DNA of 64,000 nt, from positions 1 through 64,000 of the forward strand of contig NZ_QICL01000014.1 in assembly GCF_003201355.1 (NCBI RefSeq), written 5' to 3'. This DNA comes from Indolivaga alginatilytica (lineage in GTDB: Bacteria; Bacteroidota; Bacteroidia; Bacteroidales; Dysgonomonadaceae). Below, in pieces: positions 16,894-25,033 of the stretch (position 1 is its first letter; each line of letters opens with the position of its first letter). A model generated the notes under the pieces. It was not told the DNA's origin. It searched no databases and saw only the letters and a list, made by a program, of their open reading frames with translations. Position numbers and translations under genes: made by a program.

Positions 16894-16982
16894 GGTCTCA
16901 GGCCTTTTTATAGCTTTAGTAAGTGTAATAATCAGATATATATGTAATTGTAATATGTGGCAATAAATATTTAGTGCTACTT
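16891..16982 (-). repeat. Dispersed hairpin repeat, copy 4 (full length, variant)
   Basis: Reverse orientation. It begins with TAAGGTCTCAGGCCTTTTTA, whose TAA is the stop codon of the preceding gene, then TAGCTTTAGTAAGTGTAATA and an end reading GCAATAAATATTTAGTG. That end resembles copy 18 (groES-groEL) more than the other copies, which suggests a subfamily. Confidence 0.8.
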
Positions 16983-17020
16983 AATATCTAACTAAATAGA
17001 AACAATAGAAATAATTAATT

Positions 17021-17806
17021 ATGAAAAAGACTTTTTTATATTTGTGTGTAGTGGCTGTATTGGCCGTCGTTTTTTCTTCCTGTCTGGGAGATAATGAATC
17101 TACAACTTCGGCGACAAAAACGTTTACTGTAATAAAGAAAAGCGATAGTGGTGGAGTATTGTATGCAGTTATTTACATTAATGGAAGGGCTTATATAACA
17201 GGAGAGGGGCTAACGGGTGTGAGTGCTGAGGATGCAGCACTGATTTCTTATAAGGTGAACCTGAATTATGTGGGTGGCTCTAATATTGCGCAAGCCGATT
17301 ATATTACGGTAAATGAAGTGTATCCTAAGGGATCGCAGAAGTCTGTTGAAAGACATGCTATGGATACCACAGTGAATAATAGTCCTTTTAAATCTGTAGC
17401 TATAGAGGTGGCGGATCAAAATATGCTTTTCTCAAACAGATGGTTGTTCCAATTTTCGGCAGAGGTGAAAGGTGATCAAAATTTTGATGTGATCTTTTCT
17501 TATAATAAGGATGATCAGAAAGATAAAGACGGAAAAGAGTTACCTGCAAATACAGCTATTGTAGATGTTGTTTTAGTGAAAACAGGTGTTGCCGGAGACG
17601 GTGCGGCTCCAAAAACTGTAGAGAAGCCAGTTGTTGTTAATTTTACTGATTTTAGAGGAGCTATTACTCCTACAATAATTCCTTCAGAGGGAGTGATTGT
17701 GAAATTGTGGTTTAGATATATCTACATAAATCCTTCAACTAAGGTAAAAGATGTAAATTATTGGAACCCGGGAGTTGGCTTGGGCTTTTGGAATGAAACA
17801 AACTAA
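17021..17806 (+). CDS. Lipoprotein of unknown function (NigD-like candidate)
   Basis: A 261-aa protein with a type II signal peptide: KK, a hydrophobic core and FSSC with Cys21. The mature part begins with an acidic linker (LGDNES) and is predicted mostly beta. General layout and length recall NigD-like lipoproteins of Bacteroidota, but I see no diagnostic motif, so this is a weak analogy. It lies downstream of the ECF sigma and barrel-like gene pair, with a dispersed repeat in the spacer. A very strong palindromic terminator follows. Confidence 0.72.
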   Translation: MKKTFLYLCVVAVLAVVFSSCLGDNESTTSATKTFTVIKKSDSGGVLYAVIYINGRAYITGEGLTGVSAEDAALISYKVNLNYVGGSNIAQADYITVNEVYPKGSQKSVERHAMDTTVNNSPFKSVAIEVADQNMLFSNRWLFQFSAEVKGDQNFDVIFSYNKDDQKDKDGKELPANTAIVDVVLVKTGVAGDGAAPKTVEKPVVVNFTDFRGAITPTIIPSEGVIVKLWFRYIYINPSTKVKDVNYWNPGVGLGFWNETN

Positions 17807-17828
17807 TTTGAAGAATAAATAGAGTGTG

Positions 17829-17884
17829 TTCTATAAATAAAAGGAGGATTTCCAAATTTGGAAATCCTCCTTTTATTTATAGAA
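17829..17884. terminator. 56-bp perfect palindrome, probable terminator
   Basis: Two 28-bp arms (TTCTATAAATAAAAGGAGGA then TTTCCAAA, and the exact complement) meet without a spacer base. The GC-rich middle part is flanked by A- and T-runs, as in a rho-independent terminator that works from both sides. In RNA the central AAATTT would open as the loop. Confidence 0.85.
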
Positions 17885-18002
17885 ATAGCTTAGATTAAAA
17901 GAACTTGCCTCAAGAATCACTATCAAAAATAGTGAAAATATAGAGCAAGCTATGAGACACGTTTTTTTATTCTTTCTTTTTTCGGATAATTAATCGTATT
18001 TT

Positions 18003-18033
18003 TTTGATAATTCGCAGGAAATCTGTACCTTTG
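18003..18033 (+). promoter_or_regulatory. Promoter of the rplM-rpsI operon
   Basis: TTTG at 18003-18006 and TACCTTTG at 18026-18033, separated by exactly 19 bp, match the Bacteroidota consensus (TTTG, 19-21 bp, TANNTTTG). Transcription would start near 18040, giving a leader of about 130 nt for ribosomal protein L13. Confidence 0.8.
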
Positions 18034-18168
18034 CGAGCCGATTATTATAAATGTGAATATAAATATTTGATATATAGCTGGTTATTTACTTAAATAAGTG
18101 TCCTTAGTAAATAAGTAAAACCAATGTTGTCAAATAAAAGTCATTAACCAAATTAAAAAATAAAGAAA

Positions 18169-18624
18169 GTGGATACTTTAAGTTATAAGACCATTTCTGC
18201 AAACAAAGCAACTGCTAAAAAAGAATGGGTTGTGATTGATGCATCAGGTCAAACTTTAGGCCGTTTGGCTTCAAAGGTGGCTATGCTTTTGAGAGGAAAG
18301 TACAAGCCAAGCTTTACTCCCCATGTTGATTGTGGAGATAATGTTATCGTTATTAATGCTGATAAAGTAGTTCTTACAGGTAACAAATGGACTGATCGTG
18401 TGTATTTGAGATATACAGGTTATCCGGGCGGACAACGTGCAACAACTCCTCAGGTATTGATGAGCAAAGGAGCTGATCGCTTAATGCATAAGGTTGTAAA
18501 AGGTATGTTACCTAAGAATAAATTAGGTGCGGCTGTATTGAAGAACCTTTATGTGTATGGTGGAACAGAGCACAAGCATGATGCTCAACAGCCAAAAGTA
18601 ATAGATATTAACACTCTTAAATAA
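18169..18624 (+). CDS. rplM: 50S ribosomal protein L13
   Basis: A 151-aa protein matching L13: MDTLSYKTISANKATAKKEW at the N-terminus, DASGQTLGRLASKVA, PSFTPHVDCGDNVIVINA and KMLP-type GMLPKNKLG. The start codon is GTG (18169); the protein sequence that follows is the usual Bacteroidota L13 N-terminus, so this start is trusted over later Mets. It is the first gene of an L13-S9 pair, the universal pairing, 5 bp before rpsI. A good promoter lies about 135 bp upstream. Confidence 0.97.
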   Translation: MDTLSYKTISANKATAKKEWVVIDASGQTLGRLASKVAMLLRGKYKPSFTPHVDCGDNVIVINADKVVLTGNKWTDRVYLRYTGYPGGQRATTPQVLMSKGADRLMHKVVKGMLPKNKLGAAVLKNLYVYGGTEHKHDAQQPKVIDINTLK

Positions 18625-18629
18625 TAACA

Positions 18630-19016
18630 ATGGAAGTAATAAATGCAATTGGAAGACGTAAAGCTGCAGTAGCTCGCGTATACCTAAGCGAAGGAACTGG
18701 GAAAATTGTTATCAACAAAAGAGAACTAGCAAATTATTTTCCATCAACAATTCTTCAATATGTTGTAAACCAACCTCTAAATAAATTAGGTGTTGCTGAA
18801 AAATATGACATCAAGATTAATTTGAATGGTGGCGGATACAAAGGTCAGGCAGAAGCTGCTCGTCTGGGTATTGCTCGTGCTCTAGTGAAGATCAACGCTG
18901 ATGATAAACCTGCTCTAAGAGCTGAAGGGTTTATGACTCGTGATCCACGTGTTGTTGAACGTAAAAAACCGGGACAACCTAAAGCAAGAAAGAAATTTCA
19001 ATTCTCAAAACGTTAA
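18630..19016 (+). CDS. rpsI: 30S ribosomal protein S9
   Basis: A 128-aa protein matching S9: AIGRRKAAVARVYL at the start, GGGYKGQAEAARLGIARAL in the middle and the basic tail KARKKFQFSKR that reaches toward the P-site tRNA. Length is normal. It follows rplM by 5 bp and is followed by rpsB after a 190-bp leader-like gap. Confidence 0.97.
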   Translation: MEVINAIGRRKAAVARVYLSEGTGKIVINKRELANYFPSTILQYVVNQPLNKLGVAEKYDIKINLNGGGYKGQAEAARLGIARALVKINADDKPALRAEGFMTRDPRVVERKKPGQPKARKKFQFSKR

Positions 19017-19209
19017 TTTGGATATGGCTTTCTCCCTCGGGCATTTGCTTTTGGTTGCATAAGTTCATAGGGGAGGATAGAAATATAGGCGTAGATGATA
19101 CGTCGGTCAAAAGTTACGTTTAGTATCTAAATTGGCGGGACTTCTCAACAAAGAGCTACCCGGCAGTTCAATTACAGAAAAAGAAAGTAAACGCATTAAA
19201 AAAACAAAA
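19017..19209 (+). promoter_or_regulatory. Possible structured leader of rpsB
   Basis: A 190-bp gap inside the ribosomal-protein block. It contains CTCCC (near 19032) and GGGGAG (near 19071), which could pair, then a C/G-richer stretch GGCGGGACTTCTC and CTACCCGGCAGTTC near the gene. This could be an autoregulatory leader for S2, but I do not recognise a described motif. The frame of rpsB is open back to a TTG at 19132, which I do not consider a start. Confidence 0.3.
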
Positions 19210-20052
19210 ATGGCAAAATTAGAATTTGACCAATTATTAGAAGCTGGTGTACACTTCGGACACTTAAAAAGAAAGTGGAACCCGGCAATGGCTCCTTATA
19301 TTTTCATGGAGCGTAATGGCATTCACATTATCGACCTTTACAAATCAATAGCAAAAGCGGACGAAGCTGCTGCTGCTTTGAAACAAATAGCAAGATCAGG
19401 TAAAAAAATCTTATTCGTAGCAACTAAAAAGCAGGCGAAAGAAGTTGTAGCTGATTTGGCACTATCTATAAATATGCCTTACGTTATCGAGCGTTGGCCA
19501 GGAGGTATGTTAACCAACTTCCCAACTATTCGTAAAGCAGTAAAAAAAATGTCGACTATCGACAAAATGATTAAAGACGGTACGTTTGATACTCTTTCTA
19601 AGAGAGAAAAACTTCAAGTTGTTCGTCAACGTGCAAAATTGGAGAAAACGTTAGGTTCTATCCAAGATCTTACACGTTTGCCAGCCGCTTTGTTTATCGT
19701 AGACGTATTGAAAGAACATATTGCAGTAAAAGAAGCTCAACGTTTGGGTATTCCTGTATTTGCTATGGTAGATACAAACTCAAATCCTGCTGATATTGAC
19801 TTTGTTATTCCTGCAAATGACGATGCTTCTAAATCTATCGAAGTAATTCTTTCTCACCTTTGCGATTCTATCAAAGAAGGTTTGGAAGAAAGAAAAGTAG
19901 AAAAAGCAGATAGTACTGCTGCTGAAGCACAAGAAGAAGGTGCAAGAAAAGACCGCAAAAGAACTACAGCTAAAAAAGAACGTACATCTAAAGATGATGA
20001 CGAAGCTTTGAAAGCTGCTGTTACAAGCAAATTCGTTAAAGACGAAGAATAA
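19210..20052 (+). CDS. rpsB: 30S ribosomal protein S2
   Basis: A 280-aa S2: MAKLEFDQLLEAGVHFGHLK (canonical N-terminus, deciding the ATG at 19210), then RKWNPAMAPYIF, RWPGGMLTNF, DTNSNPADIDFVIPANDDA. The C-terminal 45 residues are a charged Lys/Glu/Arg/Ala tail, longer than in E. coli and typical of Bacteroidota S2 proteins. It is the third gene of the L13-S9-S2-EF-Ts block. A hairpin terminator and a dispersed repeat separate it from tsf. Confidence 0.96.
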   Translation: MAKLEFDQLLEAGVHFGHLKRKWNPAMAPYIFMERNGIHIIDLYKSIAKADEAAAALKQIARSGKKILFVATKKQAKEVVADLALSINMPYVIERWPGGMLTNFPTIRKAVKKMSTIDKMIKDGTFDTLSKREKLQVVRQRAKLEKTLGSIQDLTRLPAALFIVDVLKEHIAVKEAQRLGIPVFAMVDTNSNPADIDFVIPANDDASKSIEVILSHLCDSIKEGLEERKVEKADSTAAEAQEEGARKDRKRTTAKKERTSKDDDEALKAAVTSKFVKDEE

Positions 20053-20062
20053 TAATTATACT

Positions 20063-20122
20063 AAAGGTTAAGAGTAAGTGCTAAGGGATAAGTCTTTTGG
20101 GCTGACTCTTGACCTTTTGCTT
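20063..20122 (+). terminator. Probable terminator after rpsB
   Basis: AAAGGTTAAGAGT (20063-20075) pairs with ACTCTTGACCTTT (20104-20116) with one G-T pair, around a long partly structured loop, and is followed by GCTTTTTT. The long loop weakens the call; it may only attenuate readthrough into tsf. Confidence 0.5.
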
Positions 20123-20136
20123 TTTTAAGAAAAAGC

Positions 20137-20217
20137 AAGTATTTAATGTCGTATTTGAAAGTTACAACTGTCAGTTGATATTATACTTGCCAAAGTAATA
20201 AAAAGGTCTTAAACCTA
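20137..20217 (+). repeat. Dispersed hairpin repeat, copy 5 (full length)
   Basis: AAGTATTTAATGTCGTATTT, then TTACAACTGTCAGTTGATAT, TATACTTGCCAAAGTAATAA and the palindrome AAGGTCTTAAACCTA. The palindrome ends about 30 bp before the ATG of tsf. Confidence 0.87.
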
Positions 20218-20247
20218 GAATATTAATAATCAAAAAAATATAAAGAT

Positions 20248-21072
20248 ATGGCAGTTACTATGGCTGATATCCAAAACCTTCGTAAGAGAACAGGTGCGGG
20301 TATGATGGATTGTAAAAGTGCATTGACAGAAGCAGAAGGTGATATCGAAAAAGCAATCGAAGTAATCCGTAAAAAAGGACAAGCTTTTGCTGCAAAACGT
20401 GGTGATCGTGAAGCTTCTGAAGGATGTGTACTTGCTGGTACGAATAATGATTTTGCTGCAATTGTTGCAGTAAGATGTGAAACTGATTTTGTTGCAATCA
20501 ACTCTGAGTTTGTTGGTATGACTACTTCTATCTTAGATGTGGCATTAGCAAATAAACCTGCTGATTTGGATGCATTAAATAATCTGGAAATCGGAGGTCG
20601 TAAGATTGCTGATGTGGTTGTAGACCGCATGGGTATAACCGGAGAAAAAATGGAGATTGGCGCATATGAAACTATTATTGCTCCAACTGTAATTGCTTAT
20701 GTTCACCCGGGTAATAAATTGGCAACTATTGTAGGTTTCAATAAAGCAAATGTAGATGCTCAGGTAGGAAAAGATGTTGCTATGCAAATTGCAGCAATGA
20801 ATCCAGTTGCTTTGAAAGCTGAGCATGTATCGGAAGAGATCAGACAAAGAGAATTGAATCTTGCAAAAGAAAAAGCTCTGGAAGCAGGTAAGCCTGAAAA
20901 TCTTATCGAAAAAATAGCTGAAGGTGCATTGACTAAGTTCTACAAAGAATTTACTCTTCTTCAACAAGAATTCATCAAGAATCCAAAACAAAATATTGAA
21001 CAATATCTTCAATCTGTAGATAAAGAATTGACAGTAACTGAATTCAAACGTATTACTTTGAATGCAGAGTAA
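20248..21072 (+). CDS. tsf: Translation elongation factor Ts
   Basis: A 274-aa EF-Ts, the GDP/GTP exchange factor for EF-Tu. The N-terminal UBA-like domain reads MADIQNLRKRTGAGMMDCKS then ALTEAEGDIEKAIEVIRKKG, and the core has ETDFVAINSEF (TDFV motif contacting EF-Tu) and YVHPGNKLATIVGF. Its place after rpsB is the standard order. A dispersed repeat lies in its 5' leader and a hairpin terminator follows 30 bp after the stop. Confidence 0.97.
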   Translation: MAVTMADIQNLRKRTGAGMMDCKSALTEAEGDIEKAIEVIRKKGQAFAAKRGDREASEGCVLAGTNNDFAAIVAVRCETDFVAINSEFVGMTTSILDVALANKPADLDALNNLEIGGRKIADVVVDRMGITGEKMEIGAYETIIAPTVIAYVHPGNKLATIVGFNKANVDAQVGKDVAMQIAAMNPVALKAEHVSEEIRQRELNLAKEKALEAGKPENLIEKIAEGALTKFYKEFTLLQQEFIKNPKQNIEQYLQSVDKELTVTEFKRITLNAE

Positions 21073-21103
21073 TTAATTGATTTCAATATTATATAGTATA
21101 TGA

Positions 21104-21134
21104 AAGCCGTACTCAACTTGAGTATGGCTTTTTT
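21104..21134 (+). terminator. Terminator after tsf
   Basis: AAGCCGTACTCAA and TTGAGTATGGCTT form a 13-bp stem with one G-T pair around a 1-nt centre, followed by TTTT. A standard rho-independent shape. Confidence 0.8.
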
Positions 21135-21165
21135 CTTTATACTCTTTAGCTGAAAAGACAATAAT

Positions 21166-21633
21166 ATGAAAAAACAATATTTTTCAAAGCGAAGACCTAA
21201 AATTTACGCTCTGATCTGTTTCATAAGCGGATTAGTTCTTCTGTTTGCCTTGGTTGCCGTTTCGGTCTCGTTATCGCTATTGTTTTCACTAAAGTTTTTT
21301 CTGGAAATACTGGATGAATTTATTGTTTTCTTTATCATAGCTTTCTTTTTAGTAATAGCTTGCGGGAATAATTCAATTTCATTCTTTCGAAAAAAGCAAA
21401 TGGTGGTGGCAGAAGTTGATGGAAATGGAATGTATTATCGTACCGGATGTAACAGAATAAAGTATATATACTTTGTTGAAATAAAAGATATATATTTGAA
21501 TGTAGATAAGAAGGTTGAAATTTTGTACAAGAATGGGCGAATTTTAACTGTATCGATGGAAATTACGGATGATGAGAAAATGGAATTTATCTCCCTTGTA
21601 AAGAAGAATCTAATAAAGAAAAGTTTTAAATAA
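21166..21633 (+). CDS. Membrane protein of unknown function
   Basis: A 155-aa protein with two strongly hydrophobic segments (about residues 14-38 and 47-66) after a basic N-terminus (KKQYFSKRRPK). A soluble C-terminal part of about 85 residues is predicted to form beta strands (MVVAEVDGNGMYYRTG, YIYFVEIKDIYL, VEILYKNGRILTVSM) ending in a helix. This arrangement resembles small membrane proteins with a PH-like domain, but no family is recognised. It ends 1 bp before pdxH and is probably cotranscribed with it. Confidence 0.65.
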   Translation: MKKQYFSKRRPKIYALICFISGLVLLFALVAVSVSLSLLFSLKFFLEILDEFIVFFIIAFFLVIACGNNSISFFRKKQMVVAEVDGNGMYYRTGCNRIKYIYFVEIKDIYLNVDKKVEILYKNGRILTVSMEITDDEKMEFISLVKKNLIKKSFK

Positions 21634-21634
21634 T

Positions 21635-22273
21635 ATGATTAATATTTTTGATTTACGAAGAGATTTTACTCTAAAGACTTTAGATGAAAAGGATGTTTTG
21701 TTAAATCCGATAGCACAGTTTGAAGTCTGGTTCAAAGAGGCTATAGAAGCGGAAACCTTAGAGCCAAATGCAATGAATCTGGCAACAGTCGGCTTGGATA
21801 TGAAGCCTTCTTCAAGAGTTGTTTTGCTAAAACAGATAAGAAGCGAAGGTTTTGTCTTTTTTACAAATTATGAGAGCCGAAAAGCAAAACAAATGAATGA
21901 AAATCCAAATTGTGCTTTATCTTTTATCTGGAACGAATTGGAGAGGCAGGTGCGTATAGAAGGTCGTGTGGAGAAGATACTGCCGGAAGAGTCTGACCTT
22001 TACTTTGAGAGGCGTCCTGTAGCCAGTAAATTAGGAGCATGGTCTTCTCCTCAGAGTGAAATAATACCTGATAGGGAATATTTAGAGGGCTTGGTTGCTG
22101 ACTTTGAGCATCGGTTTTCAGCTGGAGAAATATCAAGACCGGATAATTGGGGTGGGTATCTTGTTCGTCCCGTATTAGTCGAATTCTGGCAAGGGCGCTC
22201 AAATCGTTTGCATGACAGAATTCAGTATATATATGAAAATAATGATTGGCAAATAAACAGACTGGCTCCCTAA
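21635..22273 (+). CDS. pdxH: Pyridoxamine 5'-phosphate oxidase
   Basis: A 212-aa flavoprotein that oxidises pyridoxamine or pyridoxine 5'-phosphate to PLP with FMN. Landmarks are DPNAMNLATV-like PNAMNLATVGLDMKPSSR, VVLLKQIRSEGFVFFTNYES then RKAKQMNENP, QVRIEGRVEKI, SKLGAWSSPQSE and the C-terminal FWQGRSNRLHDRI with a final LAP. Length is normal. It is directly downstream of the small membrane protein gene. Confidence 0.96.
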   Translation: MINIFDLRRDFTLKTLDEKDVLLNPIAQFEVWFKEAIEAETLEPNAMNLATVGLDMKPSSRVVLLKQIRSEGFVFFTNYESRKAKQMNENPNCALSFIWNELERQVRIEGRVEKILPEESDLYFERRPVASKLGAWSSPQSEIIPDREYLEGLVADFEHRFSAGEISRPDNWGGYLVRPVLVEFWQGRSNRLHDRIQYIYENNDWQINRLAP

Positions 22274-22429
22274 TTAAAAAAGTAACCTGAAAAGTTAAAA
22301 TATCCTTTGTAAAATTGATACTAAAGATTTGCATATGTGAGATAAATATTATTAATTTGTATTAATTATAAACCAAAGACACAAAGCCTATCGAAAAATC
22401 ATTACTCATAGTAACTTAGACATATAGTA

Positions 22430-23023
22430 ATGGATGTATTAAAGAACATGACTGATGAAGAGTTGGTTATTTCTTATTCGATTGGTAATAATCTTGCTTT
22501 TGATGAACTTCTTATTCGTCATCAAAAGAACGTATATAATTATATATACTTCATAATAAGAAATAGAGAAATGGCTGAAGATGTTTTTCAGGAAACATTT
22601 ATCAAGGCCATCACAACCATAAAGCAAGGTCGGTATACAGAAAATGGCAAATTCAGAGCTTGGATAATGCGTATAGCTCATAATCTGGTGATAGATTATT
22701 TCAGACAAGAAAGAAATGAGAATACGGTGTCTAATGATGAAACTGAGATTGATTTGTTGAATAATGCAAATCTGTGCGAAGGAACAATCGAAGATCAGCT
22801 TGTGTATGGACAGATTCTGCAAGATGTGAAAAAGCTGATACATTTTTTACCCGAAAGTCAACGTGAGGTTTTGGAGATGAGGTACTATCAGGGACTTAGC
22901 TTCAAGGAGATTTCGGAGCAGACCGGAATAAGCATTAATACCGCTTTGGGCAGAATGCGTTATGCTATATTGAATATACGTAAAATGGCCGAAGAGAATG
23001 GTATCATTCTTTCGGTGGGTTAA
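22430..23023 (+). CDS. ECF-type RNA polymerase sigma factor
   Basis: A 197-aa ECF sigma factor. Region 2 shows FDELLIRHQKNVYNYI, EDVFQETFIKAI and GKFRAWIMRIAHNLVIDYFR. Region 4 shows LPESQREVLEMRYYQGLSFK and EISEQTGISINTALGRMRYA. No anti-sigma gene is adjacent: the next gene is the convergent dinB, whose 3' end overlaps this one by 20 bp. Its regulon and signal cannot be read from the window. Confidence 0.92.
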   Translation: MDVLKNMTDEELVISYSIGNNLAFDELLIRHQKNVYNYIYFIIRNREMAEDVFQETFIKAITTIKQGRYTENGKFRAWIMRIAHNLVIDYFRQERNENTVSNDETEIDLLNNANLCEGTIEDQLVYGQILQDVKKLIHFLPESQREVLEMRYYQGLSFKEISEQTGISINTALGRMRYAILNIRKMAEENGIILSVG

Positions 23024-24104
23024 GATCTTCCCAGTCCTTAAATTCTAAAGATAATTGTATAGCATTGTTTCCAATGATGCTATCTGGGTTTTTTATACTT
23101 AGACCTAGTAAGCGTACTTTTCCTGATATATCTAAATCCTTCATTAACTCGAATCCGACTCTATATAAGGTGTCGTAGTCTGTGACCATTGAGAGTAAAG
23201 TCCGACTTCTGGTTATTATCCTGAAATCAGCATATTTTGCCTTTAATGTAATAGTACGTCCGAAAAATTCACTTCTTGTTATCCTTTCTATTACATCTTT
23301 AGCGATCTCGTCAAGCTCCAGAGCCAGTTCTTCAAAAGAGTCAATATCTCTTCCGAAGGTGTTTTCTGATCCTACTGATTTTCGCTCCCTGTTGGGTTCT
23401 ACACCTCTTTCATCTATAGCTCTTGCATTAAGATAGTACATGTGTCCGGCTTTTCCGAAAAGAGAGACCAGTTCGCCTTCACTTTTAGCTTTAAGGTCAG
23501 CTCCGTTTTTAATATTTAATTCATGCATCTTTTGTGCTGTAACTTTTCCTACACCGAAGAAGCGCTCTATTGGAAGATTTTCAACAAAGATTTCAGCATC
23601 TTTAGGTCTTATTATAAATAATCCATTTGGCTTTTTGTAATCAGAAGCAATCTTTGCCAAGAATTTATTGTAAGAAATCCCTGCGGAAGCAGTGAGAGAT
23701 GTCTCTTCGTATATTTTCTTTCTTATTTCTTTAGCTATTTGTGTTGCATAAAGTATTCCTTTGTGGTTCTCGGTTACGTCAAGAAAAGCTTCGTCAAGCG
23801 ATAAGGGCTCAACAAGATCAGTGTATTCTAGAAAAATATCCATAATCTGATTGGATACAGATTTATAAACATCAAACCGGGCAGGAACAAATATAAGGTG
23901 GGGACATTTTCGCGATGCTGTTTTGGATGGCATTGCAGATCTTACGCCGTATTTACGTGCCTCATAGCTGGCAGCGGCTACTACACCTCTGTCCCCGGCA
24001 TATCCTACTGCCAGAGGCTTGCCTCTATATGCTTCATTGTCTCTTTGCTCAATTGAAGCATAGAAGGCGTCCATATCTATGTGAATGATTTTCCTCACAT
24101 ACAA
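23004..24104 (-). CDS. dinB: DNA polymerase IV
   Basis: A 366-aa Y-family translesion polymerase. The catalytic acidic residues lie in DMDAFYAS (10-17) and SLDEAFLD (102-109), with VGYAGDRGVVAAASYEARKY for nucleotide contact and the helix-hairpin-helix region FFGVGKVTAQKMHEL. The little-finger domain follows after residue 230. The C-terminus is short, and no clear clamp-binding motif is obvious in it. The gene is convergent with the ECF sigma gene with a 20-bp overlap of coding ends. Confidence 0.95.
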   Translation of the reverse strand: MYVRKIIHIDMDAFYASIEQRDNEAYRGKPLAVGYAGDRGVVAAASYEARKYGVRSAMPSKTASRKCPHLIFVPARFDVYKSVSNQIMDIFLEYTDLVEPLSLDEAFLDVTENHKGILYATQIAKEIRKKIYEETSLTASAGISYNKFLAKIASDYKKPNGLFIIRPKDAEIFVENLPIERFFGVGKVTAQKMHELNIKNGADLKAKSEGELVSLFGKAGHMYYLNARAIDERGVEPNRERKSVGSENTFGRDIDSFEELALELDEIAKDVIERITRSEFFGRTITLKAKYADFRIITRSRTLLSMVTDYDTLYRVGFELMKDLDISGKVRLLGLSIKNPDSIIGNNAIQLSLEFKDWEDLNPPKE

Positions 24105-24222
24105 ATTTAGTGAAATAGAGAGGAAAAACGAGAATAGCGGGTTGTATTAACTGTTGTAAAGTATTGACTGATATTTTTATGGAGGTAATTGGTTGTAATT
24201 GATGTGATTACTTGGGAGAGGA

Positions 24223-24239
24223 AAAGGCCTGAGACCTTA
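24223..24239 (-). repeat. Dispersed repeat, copy 6 (palindrome only)
   Basis: AAAGGCCTGAGACCTTA; its last three bases are, on the minus strand, the TAA stop of the DUF2752 gene. Only the terminal palindrome of the repeat is present. Confidence 0.75.
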
Positions 24240-24650
24240 TATTCCTCTCTGAATATTGATATACCAACTAAATAGGGTTAAAATGAGAAACAGGAGATAG
24301 ACTTTCCATGTTATCAGGCTGTTAATCTTGGATATGAAGACTTCTTTGCCTCTTATTGTATCAGTTAATAAACAGATAAGGCTGATGACGATAAAGATTG
24401 TCAAGGGCATCCCCAATATGTGATAATGGAATGATTGAATGAAGTTTCCGTTAAAAAGGGCTAAGGTTGCGCGACCTAGTCCACATCCGGGACATGGTAT
24501 TCCTGTAAGATTCTTGAAAACGCAAATAGTGCTATTATGCTCGTGATTTTGATAAAGATCCATGAGCAAAAGGGAAGCATAAGCTAGTGCGATTACCAGA
24601 GTATATTTAAAGCTCTGTGGTAGTTGTTTTATGGGCGATGTTATTCGCAT
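24237..24650 (-). CDS. DUF2752 membrane protein
   Basis: A 137-aa protein with the DUF2752 signature CPGCGLGRATLALFNGNF and FHYHILGMPL between hydrophobic segments; three or four membrane helices. The CxxC pair in PCPGCG is characteristic of the family, whose function is unknown. The start overlaps the TM2 gene upstream by 44 bp; a later Met (24563) would avoid the overlap but would drop the first membrane segment. Stop codon lies in dispersed repeat copy 6. Confidence 0.85.
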   Translation of the reverse strand: MRITSPIKQLPQSFKYTLVIALAYASLLLMDLYQNHEHNSTICVFKNLTGIPCPGCGLGRATLALFNGNFIQSFHYHILGMPLTIFIVISLICLLTDTIRGKEVFISKINSLITWKVYLLFLILTLFSWYINIQRGI

Positions 24651-24978
24651 ATTGTATGAATAGATCGTAATTGTACTCTTTAGTCAGGTTTCCTATAATA
24701 AACCAGTCTATAATAGTCCAAATAAAACATCCGCCAAAAGTAACCAGTTTGATAATACCTAGAAAAACATCGTCTATCATCATCCTGTCAATGCCTAGAC
24801 ATCCGACCATAACGGATAGGCAGATAACCATCGACGGATCTTTATAATTCATTGAAGTTGCGATGATAGATTCCTGAGGAGTCATTTCCTCCAGTCTGGT
24901 TTTAATAACGGATAAGCGATGGTTTGGAAACTTACTCTGATTATTAACAACAAAAAGAATTATCTCGTTTTGAGTCAT
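24607..24978 (-). CDS. TM2 domain protein
   Basis: A 123-aa protein: a soluble N-terminal half (about residues 1-48) followed by two membrane helices with the TM2 pattern LGIDRMMIDDVFLGIIKLVT and FIWTIIDWFII. It is a clear paralogue of the next gene upstream (MTQNEI... against MDQNKI..., LGIDR shared). TM2 proteins in Bacteroidota often sit beside DUF2752 genes; the joint role is unknown. Confidence 0.87.
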   Translation of the reverse strand: MTQNEIILFVVNNQSKFPNHRLSVIKTRLEEMTPQESIIATSMNYKDPSMVICLSVMVGCLGIDRMMIDDVFLGIIKLVTFGGCFIWTIIDWFIIGNLTKEYNYDLFIQYANNIAHKTTTTEL

Positions 24979-24992
24979 AGTATACTGAAAAA

Positions 24993-25025
24993 AAAAGCTC
25001 TCATTTTAAATAAAAGAGAGCTTTT
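24993..25025. terminator. Hairpin between the two TM2 genes
   Basis: AAAAGCTCTC and GAGAGCTTTT form a 10-bp stem with a 13-nt A/T loop, with A- and T-runs on the outside. It may separate expression of the two paralogues. Confidence 0.7.
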
Positions 25026-25033
25026 GCATTTGT

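Noticed and set aside
19132-19209. N-terminal extension of S2 from a TTG
   Set aside because: Conserved S2 proteins begin at MAKLEFDQLL; the upstream part is leader-like.
23004-23023. 20-bp overlap of the ECF sigma and dinB coding ends as a regulatory device
   Set aside because: Short convergent overlaps are common in compact genomes and no special structure is visible there.
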